Source: a virus
Strand: one strand, 5' to 3'
Length of the DNA stretch: 31,777 bases
Virus record (IMG/VR): IMGVR_UViG_3300032116_000866
Location: 1-31,777 of that record
Both the position numbers and the translations under genes were made by a program. Below the pieces are notes generated by a model. The model was not told the DNA's origin. It searched no databases and saw only the letters and a program-made list of their open reading frames with translations. Below, piece after piece: positions 16,915 to 24,138 of this stretch. Position 1 is the stretch's first letter. Each line of letters begins with the position of its first letter.

Positions 16915-19900
16915 GACAGATAGAGGTAATTAATCAGGAGACCATCATCGATGTTACTGCTGAAACGTCAAACGTAGAAATCCTAGTAAGAGACTACGAC
17001 TCAGAATTAGTTGAAAGGTTTGCTTTAGAGGCTCAAGAAGCTGCCATTGACGCTGAGGAATCAGCTGACATCGCAACTGCTCAGGCTTCTATTGCAACCG
17101 CTCAAGCGACTATTGCAACAACTCAAGCAGGTATTGCCACCACGCAAGCAGGTATTGCTACTACTCAAGCTGGCATTGCTACTACCAAAGCTAACGAGGC
17201 AAGTGCTTCGGCTGCTAGTGCCTTGGCTAGTGAGCAGGCTGCGGATGCGGACAGAATCGCTGCACAAGCTGCTGCAAGTACTGCGACAACACAAGCGGGG
17301 ATTGCAACTACACAGGCAGGCATAGCGACTACTAAGGCAGGAGAGGCTTCGGCTAGTGCTGCTGCTGCTTTGGCTTCTGAGACTGATGCTGAGACTGCTG
17401 CTAGTACGGCTACGACTCAGGCTGGCATTGCTACTACGCAGGCAGGAATCGCAACAACACAGGCTGGAATAGCCACTACTCAGGCGGGTAATGCTTTGAC
17501 AAGTGCAAACAACGCTGCTGCTTCGGCTGCTGCTGCTGCACAGGTTGGAACATCTACTCCTTTAACTGGATTTAGCACAGGTGCGAATAGCACTATACTT
17601 GCTACTGACACAATCTTGCAGGGCTTTAACAAGACGCAAGGACAGATTAACGCTAGGGTATCAGGGACAGGAACATCAGGTCAAGTAGCGTTTTGGAGTG
17701 GTACGGGTACGCAGACAGGAGATAACGGCTTTTTTAGACAAAGTGCGACGGGAAGTATTGGTATAGGTACAAACACACCTAGAAAGTCAACTTTTTTTAA
17801 TACAACTTTAACTATTGAATCAACTGGCATTACAGGTACTGAATTAGTCGGCACACAGACTGGTTTAACAGGCACTGTTTCTGCTATTACATTTATAAAT
17901 AATTCAAGTACTGATACAACATTCCAAAAAAGACTTGCTCAAATAACTGTTGTAAATAGCGGTTCGGTTAATAGCGGAGATTTATCTCTAGGTGTATTTG
18001 ACGCAGGTACTTTTAGACAACCTATTTTTATTAAGGCAAACGGCAACGTTCTCATCAACACCACCACCGACGCAGGCTTTCGCTTAGATGTCAACGGCAC
18101 TGCAAGGGTCAGTGGTGATTTTAAACTTGGTGATGGTAGTCAAAGAAATATAATAGGTCCTTTAAATAATAGTTTAGGTATATATTCTTCTCCAAATAGT
18201 ACAACAGAAGGAATATTATTTTCAACAGATGATGGTGCAACTGTTGAAATGTTTTTGCAAGATGGTGGAAATTTAGGAATTGGAACTATTACCCCAACTT
18301 TTAAGCTAGATGTTAACGGAACGGCTAGGGTGCAGGGGGTGCTTACAGCTACTGCTGATGCGGTGGTGAATGGGGTGAATATCGGAGTTGGTGGAGGTGC
18401 AATTGGGTCTAATACAAGAGTAGGTTTAAATGCTTTAAACGGAAATACCACAGGTGCAAGTAATACAGCTATTGGATGGCGGTCATTACAAACTAATTCC
18501 ACAGGAGCTTCAAATGTCGCAATAGGAACTCAGTCTCTACAAAATAGTACAACAGCATCTCAAAACACAGCTATTGGCACTGGTTCACTACAAGAAACTA
18601 CAATAGGTGGTAGCAACACGGCAATTGGTAATTTATCATTACTTAATAATACAACAGGAGGAAACAATTCTGCTATTGGAAATATTGCAGGTCGCTTTAT
18701 TGCAGATGGCACAACTAATTTAACAATTGCAAACAACTCTGTTTTTATAGGGGCGCAAACTAGAGCGGCAGCAGACAATCAAACCAATCAAATTGTAATA
18801 GGATTTCTAGCCATAGGTCTTGGCAGCAACACCACAGTAATCGGCAATTCCTCTACTACCTTCGGGCGGTGGTTTGGAAACCTACTTGTAGGCTCATCAA
18901 CCAACTCAGGTCAGATGTTGCAAGTTACAGGCACATCCTTGCTAAACGGCTTATCAACTATCCAAGGGACTACTGCTTCCGACTCAGGGCAACTAGGTAC
19001 TGAACTGCTAACCACAGGCACAGGAGATGCATCTTGGACAGGAACATCATTTGCGACAGGCTACACCCATGTCGCAGGGTCTACCACTACATTGACAAGC
19101 ACACTTGCAGGGGTGGTGAATACCTTCTATCAGATTACCTATACAGTAACAGGCAGAACGGCAGGCTCGTTTGTCATCGACTTTGGAGGCCTTACATCTT
19201 CTGCATTAACTGCGACAGGGGCAGTAGGTCCAAGAGCAACCACAACAGGAACGCTAGTAATAACTCCTACTTCTGACTTTAACGGAACGATTGTTTTGTC
19301 GATTCGAGTTATTACTCCTTCGAGTGCATCAGTTACATTTAACAATAGTGCAGGAAGCGCAACTAATCATATTAGAATTAGTAACTCTCTGACAAATACT
19401 ATTATTGGTAGAGATTCAGGTCAAAGAAATACCACAGGTACAAACAACTCTTTTTATGGTCAAGCGGCAGGTGACTCAAACACAACAGGAGTAGGTAACT
19501 CTTTTTTTGGTAGAGTTTCAGGATTAAGTAATACAACAGGAGCAGGAAACTCTTTCTTTGGAAATGGTTCTGGACAATCAAATACAACGGCAGGAAATAA
19601 TTCTTTCTTTGGACAAAGTTCTGGACAATTAAATACAATAGGTAGTTCTAATTCATTCTTTGGAAGTAATTCAGGTGCAGCAAACACAACAGGGGCTAGT
19701 AATTCTTTCTTTGGAGTAAACGCTGGATTTTCTAATACAACGGCAAGTTCAAACTCTTTCTTTGGTGAAAATGCAGGATTGGCTAACACAACAGGTGCTA
19801 ACAATATAGCGTTTGGTCGTAACTCAGGCAGATACGCAGGGGCAGGTACAACTGCAATGACATCTGTTAACAACTCAATTTACTTAGGTTTCCAAACTAG

Positions 19901-20225
19901 AGGTCTGAACGCAACAGGCTCAACAAACGAAGTAGTTATCGGCTACGATGTGGTAGGCTTAGGCTCAAACACAACTGTGCTAGGTAACTCGTCTACAACT
20001 CACGGCAGATGGTACGGCTCACTATTGCTAGGAACAACTACAAACGCAGCTAGTTCAATCCTAACGATGGAGTCAACTACTCAAGGGTTCTTGCCTCCAC
20101 GGATGACAACAACGCAAAAGAATGCGATTGCTTCCCCAGCGACAGGACTTGTTGTTTACGACAATACATTGAACAAATTATCAGTTTTTACAGGACTAGT
20201 TTGGGAAACGGTGACATCTCTTTAA
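16911..20225 (+). CDS. Large repeat-rich tail fibre protein
   Basis: An 1104-aa fibre. Residues 1-54 form an attachment domain; 55-213 are an Ala/Thr-rich shaft of 7-residue units (13 copies of A-T-x-(Q/K)-A-x-x in three blocks separated by Ala/Glu-rich spacers), which should form a trimeric coiled coil. Then comes a GTGTSGQVAFWSGTGTQTG...IGIGTNTP module shared with the previous fibre, two (D/N)VNGTARV modules, and two arrays of 17-residue beta repeats, each followed by a related LGSNTTV(I/L)GNSSTT-x-GRW domain. The C-terminus, TTQGFLPPRMTTTQKNAIASP..GLVVYDNTLNKL, is common at fibre ends in Bacteroidetes phages. Probable receptor-binding fibre. Confidence 0.82.
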   Translation: MRQIEVINQETIIDVTAETSNVEILVRDYDSELVERFALEAQEAAIDAEESADIATAQASIATAQATIATTQAGIATTQAGIATTQAGIATTKANEASASAASALASEQAADADRIAAQAAASTATTQAGIATTQAGIATTKAGEASASAAAALASETDAETAASTATTQAGIATTQAGIATTQAGIATTQAGNALTSANNAAASAAAAAQVGTSTPLTGFSTGANSTILATDTILQGFNKTQGQINARVSGTGTSGQVAFWSGTGTQTGDNGFFRQSATGSIGIGTNTPRKSTFFNTTLTIESTGITGTELVGTQTGLTGTVSAITFINNSSTDTTFQKRLAQITVVNSGSVNSGDLSLGVFDAGTFRQPIFIKANGNVLINTTTDAGFRLDVNGTARVSGDFKLGDGSQRNIIGPLNNSLGIYSSPNSTTEGILFSTDDGATVEMFLQDGGNLGIGTITPTFKLDVNGTARVQGVLTATADAVVNGVNIGVGGGAIGSNTRVGLNALNGNTTGASNTAIGWRSLQTNSTGASNVAIGTQSLQNSTTASQNTAIGTGSLQETTIGGSNTAIGNLSLLNNTTGGNNSAIGNIAGRFIADGTTNLTIANNSVFIGAQTRAAADNQTNQIVIGFLAIGLGSNTTVIGNSSTTFGRWFGNLLVGSSTNSGQMLQVTGTSLLNGLSTIQGTTASDSGQLGTELLTTGTGDASWTGTSFATGYTHVAGSTTTLTSTLAGVVNTFYQITYTVTGRTAGSFVIDFGGLTSSALTATGAVGPRATTTGTLVITPTSDFNGTIVLSIRVITPSSASVTFNNSAGSATNHIRISNSLTNTIIGRDSGQRNTTGTNNSFYGQAAGDSNTTGVGNSFFGRVSGLSNTTGAGNSFFGNGSGQSNTTAGNNSFFGQSSGQLNTIGSSNSFFGSNSGAANTTGASNSFFGVNAGFSNTTASSNSFFGENAGLANTTGANNIAFGRNSGRYAGAGTTAMTSVNNSIYLGFQTRGLNATGSTNEVVIGYDVVGLGSNTTVLGNSSTTHGRWYGSLLLGTTTNAASSILTMESTTQGFLPPRMTTTQKNAIASPATGLVVYDNTLNKLSVFTGLVWETVTSL
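17073..17550 (+). repeat. 21-bp (7-residue) coding repeat of the fibre shaft
   Basis: Thirteen in-frame units of A-T-(T/A)-(Q/K)-A-x-x, mostly ATTQAGI, in three blocks of 6, 3 and 4, separated by Ala/Ser/Glu-rich spacers that themselves recur (EASASAA-ALASE). Protein units are near identical but codons differ from copy to copy (gca/gcc/gct, acc/aca/act). Confidence 0.85.
18444..18698 (+). repeat. First array of 17-residue (51-bp) beta repeats, 5 copies
   Basis: Five successive units of the form (N/S/T)-(T/S)-T-(G/A)-x-x-N-(T/S/V)-A-I-G-x-x-S-L-x-x. The period is exactly 17 residues. The N-x-AIG core resembles the stacked turns of YadA-like beta-rolls. Confidence 0.82.
19428..19835 (+). repeat. 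Second array of 17-residue (51-bp) beta repeats, 8 copies
   Basis: Eight successive units of N-T-(T/I)-x-x-x-N-S-F-F-G-x-x-(S/A)-G-x-x; the final copy has N-I-A-F-G instead of N-S-F-F-G. They share period and frame with the array at 18444-18698, but the core is SFFG rather than TAIG. Confidence 0.85.
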
Positions 20226-20260
20226 AATTAATCTTATAAATTGCGGAAAAATTAAACACT

Positions 20261-20542
20261 ATGAACGTAAATCTAGCAATCGCCCTGACTGACATCGAGG
20301 GCAACAAGATTCAAAACGAGAAAGGCGAAGAAATGCTACTTTCTAAAATGGTAGGCAACGCATTGTTTGCTGCTGAAGAAAAGGAAGACCCAATCAGACT
20401 TTACGAGTTGGCGAAGAAAGTCTACTACTCCGAAGGCGAGATTGACTTAAGCAAATCCGATGCTGAACTAATCAAGGACAAGGTCAAGTCTAAAGGCTTC
20501 ACTGTGCTTGTTTTAGGACCTCTCTACGAGGCTTTAAAGTAA
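20261..20542 (+). CDS. Small phage protein of unknown function
   Basis: A 93-aa protein with MNVNLAIALTDIEGNKIQNEKGEEMLLSKMVGNAL and a C-terminal half EEKEDPIRLYELAKKVYYSEGEIDLSKSDAELIKDKVKSKGFTVLVLGPLYEAL. Small proteins of this design (short N-terminal strand part, then a DP-x-(R/K)-x-x-x-LA helix) occur in many siphoviruses without a known role. It ends the fibre operon: a strong terminator follows 29 bases after the stop. No membrane segment. Confidence 0.72.
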   Translation: MNVNLAIALTDIEGNKIQNEKGEEMLLSKMVGNALFAAEEKEDPIRLYELAKKVYYSEGEIDLSKSDAELIKDKVKSKGFTVLVLGPLYEALK

Positions 20543-20571
20543 AAGTAATGGTAAACCACCACCGACGATTT

Positions 20572-20596
20572 AAAGCGCTAGAAATAGCGCTTTTTT
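20572..20596 (+). terminator. Rho-independent terminator closing the tail/fibre operon
   Basis: AAAGCGCTA at 20572-20580 pairs with TAGCGCTTT at 20585-20593 around a GAAA tetraloop, with a T-run to 20596. Confidence 0.88.
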
Positions 20597-20622
20597 ATTT
20601 GCTTTAAAATGCCTTATTTTTG
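20592..20622 (+). promoter_or_regulatory. Promoter of the lysis region
   Basis: TATTTTTG at 20615-20622 is a perfect TAnnTTTG -7 box. At 19 bp upstream the -33 position is TTTT (inside the terminator T-run). The first lysis-region ATG is 22 bases beyond the -7 box. The adjacent CC before the box matches the other late promoters. Confidence 0.5.
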
Positions 20623-20644
20623 ATAAACAAAAAGCAATTAGCAA

Positions 20645-20848
20645 ATGAATATCTTGCAGAAAGATGAAATAGGCATACCTTCTACTCTGGTCGCAATTAT
20701 GGCTAACGTCTTCCAAGCAATCGGACTAGAATTTATTAACGTGGTGTTTACTCTCACCATTTCGATTCTTTCGATTGTATACCTTATCTACAAGATTAAA
20801 AACGAGAAAGCAGTTTACGAAAAAAGAAAAGATGAAGAAGGGAAGTAA
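20645..20848 (+). CDS. Small membrane protein, possible holin
   Basis: A 67-aa protein with two hydrophobic stretches, about 12-30 (PSTLVAIMANVFQAIGL) and 33-50 (INVVFTLTISILSIVYLIY), and a highly charged C-terminus (KIKNEKAVYEKRKDEEGK). Size, topology and position first in the lysis region fit a holin, which forms membrane lesions to let the endolysin out. There is no family motif that proves this. The next small gene overlaps its end by 17 bases. Confidence 0.62.
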   Translation: MNILQKDEIGIPSTLVAIMANVFQAIGLEFINVVFTLTISILSIVYLIYKIKNEKAVYEKRKDEEGK

Positions 20849-20957
20849 CGCTAATAGCAAGCCATCTGCATTTGGAAAGAAGCGAGAAGGCAAAGCAAAG
20901 AATCTAAATACACCTAAAGGAAAAAAGGTAAGTAAATACAGAGGACAAGGCAGATGA
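20832..20957 (+). CDS. 41-aa basic peptide
   Basis: Starting at the ATG at 20832, in another frame and overlapping the previous gene by 17 bases, is a 41-aa peptide with about 15 Lys/Arg and no acidic residue except one Glu. It has no membrane segment. It overlaps the next ATG by four bases (ATGA), the coupling seen between real genes here. The frame extends further upstream without support. Unknown function; could be a nucleic-acid-binding peptide or fortuitous. Confidence 0.5.
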   Translation: MKKGSNANSKPSAFGKKREGKAKNLNTPKGKKVSKYRGQGR

Positions 20958-21199
20958 AAAAGTTTTTTGAATGGTCTAGCGGATTTCTATCCGAAAACGG
21001 GCAAGCATCAAGCAAGCGATTTGTTGGCGTATTTAGTGCGATTGCATTATGTTACACCTTATATGCAAATCACGATTCAGTTAATGAGCCTTCCGAAGCA
21101 TTGGTTTATTCCGTAGCTGCTTTGTCTGCTGCTGCCTTGGGAATTAGTGCAGCCGAAAAGATATTTAAGAACCCAAATAAAAAAGAAGAAAATGACTGA
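20954..21199 (+). CDS. Holin-like membrane protein
   Basis: An 81-aa protein with an amphipathic N-terminus (MKKFFEWSSGFLSENGQASSKR), a first hydrophobic helix (FVGVFSAIALCYTLYA, about 23-38), a short polar loop and a second (ALVYSVAALSAAALGISAA, about 49-67), ending in charged KNPNKKEEND. The N-terminal S-S-K-R before the first helix is often seen in holin-like proteins of Bacteroidetes phages. It is the better of two holin candidates. Overlaps the next ATG by eight bases. Confidence 0.68.
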   Translation: MKKFFEWSSGFLSENGQASSKRFVGVFSAIALCYTLYANHDSVNEPSEALVYSVAALSAAALGISAAEKIFKNPNKKEEND

Positions 21200-21482
21200 A
21201 GAGAAAAAAGAAATCAAAGCAAACCCATTGCCAATTAGCTTTGCTGAATTTGCAAAAGAGCCAGTAAAAGGAATGCTATTCCTAGTAATCATTGCAATCG
21301 GTTACTTGTACATTGATGGCAAAATTAACTATACAAGCCAAATCGAAAAGCAAGGCTTGAAAATTGATGCCTTGGAATTGAAGATTGACAACGCAACCAT
21401 GAATCTAAAGCGTTCGGATTCTTTGCTTTCTGCATCACTTGCTAAATTGACAACCTTGCAGGAGTTAGGTAAAATCAAATAA
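21192..21482 (+). CDS. Membrane-anchored coiled-coil protein, inner-spanin-like
   Basis: A 96-aa protein with a cytoplasmic N-terminus (about 25 residues), one membrane helix at 28-44 (GMLFLVIIAIGYLYI) and a C-terminal domain of heptad-like Leu/Ile spacing (IEKQGLKIDALELKIDNATMNLKRSDSLLSASLAKL). This is the topology of an inner-membrane spanin. The following gene encodes a lipoprotein, the expected partner. The longer frame from 21147 was rejected because the ATG at 21192 overlaps the previous stop. Functional label is an inference from topology and neighbours. Confidence 0.62.
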   Translation: MTEEKKEIKANPLPISFAEFAKEPVKGMLFLVIIAIGYLYIDGKINYTSQIEKQGLKIDALELKIDNATMNLKRSDSLLSASLAKLTTLQELGKIK

Positions 21483-21484
21483 CG

Positions 21485-21844
21485 ATGAGATATCTTATTA
21501 TTTTATCCTTGCTGGTTTTAGCTTCTTGCAGTAAAGAACAAGAGGTAATCGAAGAGCAAGTAACTGATAGCTTATTTGTCAAAAGTGATAGCCTATTTAA
21601 GCAAGCTACTATAACACTACCAAAGTCAGACAAGCAGTTTACCAAAATGGTAGAGAAGGTAGACAAAAAGATTGAAACGCTAAAGACAGAGGTTGTTGTA
21701 GCTAAGAAAGCGGTTGAGTTGGCTAAAGCTGAAAAGACAATTGTTTACATTCGAGATACTATTTTCATAAAAGAAGAGAAAAACTTTTGGGGTAAAAAGA
21801 AAGTCACGATTGATTCGGTTGGTCTTGATTCACTAAAAAACTAA
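21485..21844 (+). CDS. Lipoprotein, outer-spanin-like
   Basis: A 119-aa protein with a lipoprotein signal: MRYLIILSLLVLASC, where LASC is a lipobox and Cys15 the lipidated residue; Ser-Lys-Glu follow. The mature part has helical, coiled-coil character (MVEKVDKKIETLKTEVVVAKKAVELAKAEK) and a basic C-terminus. Beside an inner-spanin-like protein and before the endolysin it is likely the outer-membrane member that fuses the membranes at the end of lysis. The lipobox is seen directly; the spanin role is inferred. Confidence 0.66.
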   Translation: MRYLIILSLLVLASCSKEQEVIEEQVTDSLFVKSDSLFKQATITLPKSDKQFTKMVEKVDKKIETLKTEVVVAKKAVELAKAEKTIVYIRDTIFIKEEKNFWGKKKVTIDSVGLDSLKN

Positions 21845-21847
21845 AGA

Positions 21848-22312
21848 ATGAAAATTAGCACGCATTTAAATTTAGCAGAGGTAACTCGTTCAGATTCTGC
21901 AAAGCGTCACGGCATTGACAACACTCCTACTGCTGAGCATTTGGAAAATTTTAAGCTATTGGCTGAGAAAGTATTTGAGCCTATCCGTTTGCACTTTAAA
22001 GAGCCTATTTTTATTTCCAGCGGTTACCGAAGCAAAGCCTTAAATGATTTTATTGGTGGTAGCGCATCCTCTCAGCATTGCAAAGGGCAAGCTATTGACA
22101 TTGATATGGACGGCAGTAAAGGTGGAGTCACCAACAAAATGGTCTTTGACTTTATTGTTTCTCGCTTAGACTTTGACCAGTTAATATGGGAATTTGGGAC
22201 AGATGCCAACCCTGACTGGGTCCACGTAAGCTATGTCAAGACAGGAAACCGCAAGCAAAAGCTGAAAGCCGTTCGGTCTGGAGGCAAAACAGTATACCAA
22301 ACTATTCCTTAA
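21848..22312 (+). CDS. Endolysin: peptidase M15 family (D-Ala-D-Ala carboxypeptidase-like)
   Basis: A 154-aa zinc peptidase that should cleave peptidoglycan cross-links. The M15 motif S-x-H-x-x-G-x-A-x-D is complete as SQHCKGQAID, with zinc ligands His77 and Asp84, and the third ligand His126 in WVHVS. ISSGYRSKALN at 57-67 is the usual substrate-side loop. No signal peptide, so it needs the holin to reach the cell wall. It overlaps the next gene by one base. Confident. Confidence 0.92.
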   Translation: MKISTHLNLAEVTRSDSAKRHGIDNTPTAEHLENFKLLAEKVFEPIRLHFKEPIFISSGYRSKALNDFIGGSASSQHCKGQAIDIDMDGSKGGVTNKMVFDFIVSRLDFDQLIWEFGTDANPDWVHVSYVKTGNRKQKLKAVRSGGKTVYQTIP

Positions 22313-23193
22313 TGGAAATCAAAAAAATCTCAAGGAATTTGCACCAAATTAGCCTTGACCAAAAAGAGTCCAAAATTGCGTTGTTATCTGACATACACTG
22401 GGACAATCCTAAATGTGACCGAGAGAAATTAAAGCGCCATTTAGACTATTGTAAAGAGCAAGAAATTCCTGTTTTTATTAACGGGGATTTTTTTTGTTTA
22501 ATGCAGGGTAAGTACGACCCAAGACGAAGCAAAAAGGATGTACTACCTGAGCATAACAAAGCAAACTACATTGACGCAGTCATTGAGGATGCGGTTAATT
22601 GGTGGAGTCCTTATGCTAGTCTTTTGACTGTTATCGGTTATGGAAATCACGAGACGGCAATTATAAAAAACCTTGAGACCGACCCATTGCAAAGGTTTGT
22701 TGACTTGTTAAATTATACTAACAAAACCAGCGTGCATACTGGCGGATATGGTGGTTGGCTTGTTGTTAAAAAGCAAGTTGAAACCAACACTTTTATGACC
22801 AAGATGGTTAAATACTTTCATGGAAGCGGTGGAGGTGGAGTCGTAACTAAGGGAGCCATTAACTTGACTAGAGCGTTAGAAATGTATGAAAATATGGACG
22901 TTTTTGTAATGGGACACATACACGAGAACTCCAGCAGAAATGATGCTAGGGACGCAATACAATATAACGCAGGAAAGCATTGCCATGAGTTAGTACAAAA
23001 GCAAATTCACCTAGCAATTACTGGCGCATACAAGGAAGAGTATGAAGACGGATTTGGAGGATGGCATATTGAAAGAGGCGCACCAATTAAGCCAACTGGA
23101 GGTAGAATTTTAAACTTAGATGGCAGACGAATAAGAACAAAAGAAAGTGATACTTGGGAGTTGCTAGTCGATTCTTGTAAATTTCCGTTATGA
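22312..23193 (+). CDS. Metallophosphoesterase
   Basis: A 293-aa calcineurin-like phosphoesterase. Metal-binding motifs appear in order: SDIH (Asp27, His29), NGDF (Asp59), GNHE (Asn112, His113), a His in FHGSGG (His170) and GHIH (His202, His204). The enzyme hydrolyses phosphodiesters or phosphomonoesters with two metal ions. Its place after the endolysin and before early genes is common in phages of this type, but the substrate is unknown; nucleic acid ends or cyclic nucleotide defence signals are possible. Activity class confident, role open. Confidence 0.85.
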   Translation: MEIKKISRNLHQISLDQKESKIALLSDIHWDNPKCDREKLKRHLDYCKEQEIPVFINGDFFCLMQGKYDPRRSKKDVLPEHNKANYIDAVIEDAVNWWSPYASLLTVIGYGNHETAIIKNLETDPLQRFVDLLNYTNKTSVHTGGYGGWLVVKKQVETNTFMTKMVKYFHGSGGGGVVTKGAINLTRALEMYENMDVFVMGHIHENSSRNDARDAIQYNAGKHCHELVQKQIHLAITGAYKEEYEDGFGGWHIERGAPIKPTGGRILNLDGRRIRTKESDTWELLVDSCKFPL

Positions 23194-23411
23194 AAGCCAA
23201 GCTAATATTTAAATTGCCTGAGGACCAACATGGATGGTATATGGCGGTAAATGCAAGCGCAATGCATTGCGTTTTAAATGAGTTTGACCAGTGGTTGCGC
23301 TCTAAGATTAAATACGAGGACCTAAACGATGACCAGCACCAAGTTTACCAAGCTTGTCGTGACCAGCTAAGGACTCTACTTTACGAGGAAAATATTGACT
23401 TAGACAAATAA
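23190..23411 (+). CDS. Small phage protein of unknown function
   Basis: A 73-aa protein, KAKLIFKLPEDQHGWYMAVNASAMHCVLNEFDQWLRSKIKYED, rich in helix with a C-terminal acidic tail. The initial K-x-(K/T)-L-x-F-x-LPE(D/E) followed by a helix is a pattern found in many small phage proteins of unknown role. It overlaps the phosphoesterase stop by four bases and the next gene by one base, so it belongs to the same transcript. Confidence 0.7.
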   Translation: MKAKLIFKLPEDQHGWYMAVNASAMHCVLNEFDQWLRSKIKYEDLNDDQHQVYQACRDQLRTLLYEENIDLDK

Positions 23412-23944
23412 TGGACCAAAGAATTCAAATCGCAATCTTAGCTTTTCTTGGAGGGGTAATTTTAACCTTTGTAGTTTACCCTAGACACGAGCAGGAGACG
23501 GTTTACAAGTTTGAAACCGTGACAAAAACGGACACTTTGTTTGTCGACAAATTGGAGACGGTTTACATTTCTCAAACCAAGATAAAAACCGAGGTTGTAA
23601 GAGACACAATCCTAATTGATTTTAAGCCACAAATTAGCCTATTTGAGACCACCTTTCCATTTGAGCATGGAAGTACCAAGGTTAGCGGAGAAGTCCTTGG
23701 AGAGGTGCTTAAAATGACCGCTACGAACGATTATAAATTGCCAGTCGTAACCAACACAATTACGAACACAGAAACAAAGACAATTATTCAAAAACCAAAG
23801 GGAATTTACTTGGGTGGTGGTGTCAATTCATTGCTTCAGCCTAGCGCATCGGTTAGTTATTTGGACAACAAGTATTTATTTAGCTACCAATTCCAGCCTC
23901 TGCAAAAGGTCCACCAAATAGGAGTGGCAAAAAAGTTGTTTTAA
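23411..23944 (+). CDS. Membrane-anchored exported protein
   Basis: A 177-aa protein with one N-terminal membrane helix at about 7-23 (IAILAFLGGVILTFVVYP) and an external domain made of alternating strands (VYKFETVTKTDTLFVDKLETVYIS, TIIQKPKGIYLGGGVNSLL). The final part with GIYLGGGVN and VSYLDNKYLFSYQF looks like beta strands of an outer-surface protein. Unknown role; could act in lysis or superinfection exclusion. Its stop overlaps, on the opposite strand, the stop of the leftward gene by four bases, TTAA. Confidence 0.7.
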   Translation: MDQRIQIAILAFLGGVILTFVVYPRHEQETVYKFETVTKTDTLFVDKLETVYISQTKIKTEVVRDTILIDFKPQISLFETTFPFEHGSTKVSGEVLGEVLKMTATNDYKLPVVTNTITNTETKTIIQKPKGIYLGGGVNSLLQPSASVSYLDNKYLFSYQFQPLQKVHQIGVAKKLF

Positions 23945-24138
23945 TTAGGCTTAACTATCTCTTTAAGCTGATTAAAAATAGACTCTGCTAGGTCTCCCCA
24001 ATACATATCACATTTTCCGTCCTTAATTGGAGGTTCTAAGAAATAGCTTTGCCAATCGCTAGGCTTAGATGTATAGCGGTAACAAGTTTCTTTGTAGGGA
24101 CAACCTGTCCCTAGGCATTTTGCGATATCAGGACTCAT
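23941..24138 (-). CDS. Small Cys-rich protein
   Basis: A leftward 65-aa protein from the ATG at 24138 (a TTG at 24144 is possible). It contains C-L-x-x-x-C-P-x-x-x-x-C-Y-R-Y and a fourth Cys in KDGKCDMYW, four cysteines fit for zinc or an Fe-S cluster. Similar small proteins (CLGTxCPxKExCYRY) are common in Bacteroidetes phages, without known function. It overlaps the upstream leftward gene by 11 bases and meets the rightward gene at a shared TTAA. Confidence 0.74.
   Translation of the reverse strand: MSPDIAKCLGTGCPYKETCYRYTSKPSDWQSYFLEPPIKDGKCDMYWGDLAESIFNQLKEIVKPN

Noticed and set aside
18140-18778. Other Pro/Val-rich leftward frames opposite the fibre gene
   Set aside because: Composition follows from Gly/Asn/Thr codons on the coding strand; no leader, promoter or motif.
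19460-19873. Long leftward open frame opposite the fibre repeats
   Set aside because: It is the mirror of the regular 51-bp repeats on the plus strand; repeat sequence without stops creates open frames on the other strand. No start signal.
16911-20225. Diversity-generating retroelement acting on the fibre repeats
   Set aside because: No reverse transcriptase or template repeat lies in the window, and the variation is synonymous or repeat-based rather than adenine-specific.
20775-20831. Upstream extension of the 41-aa basic peptide
   Set aside because: It overlaps the preceding gene over its whole length; the ATG at 20832 is the reasonable start.
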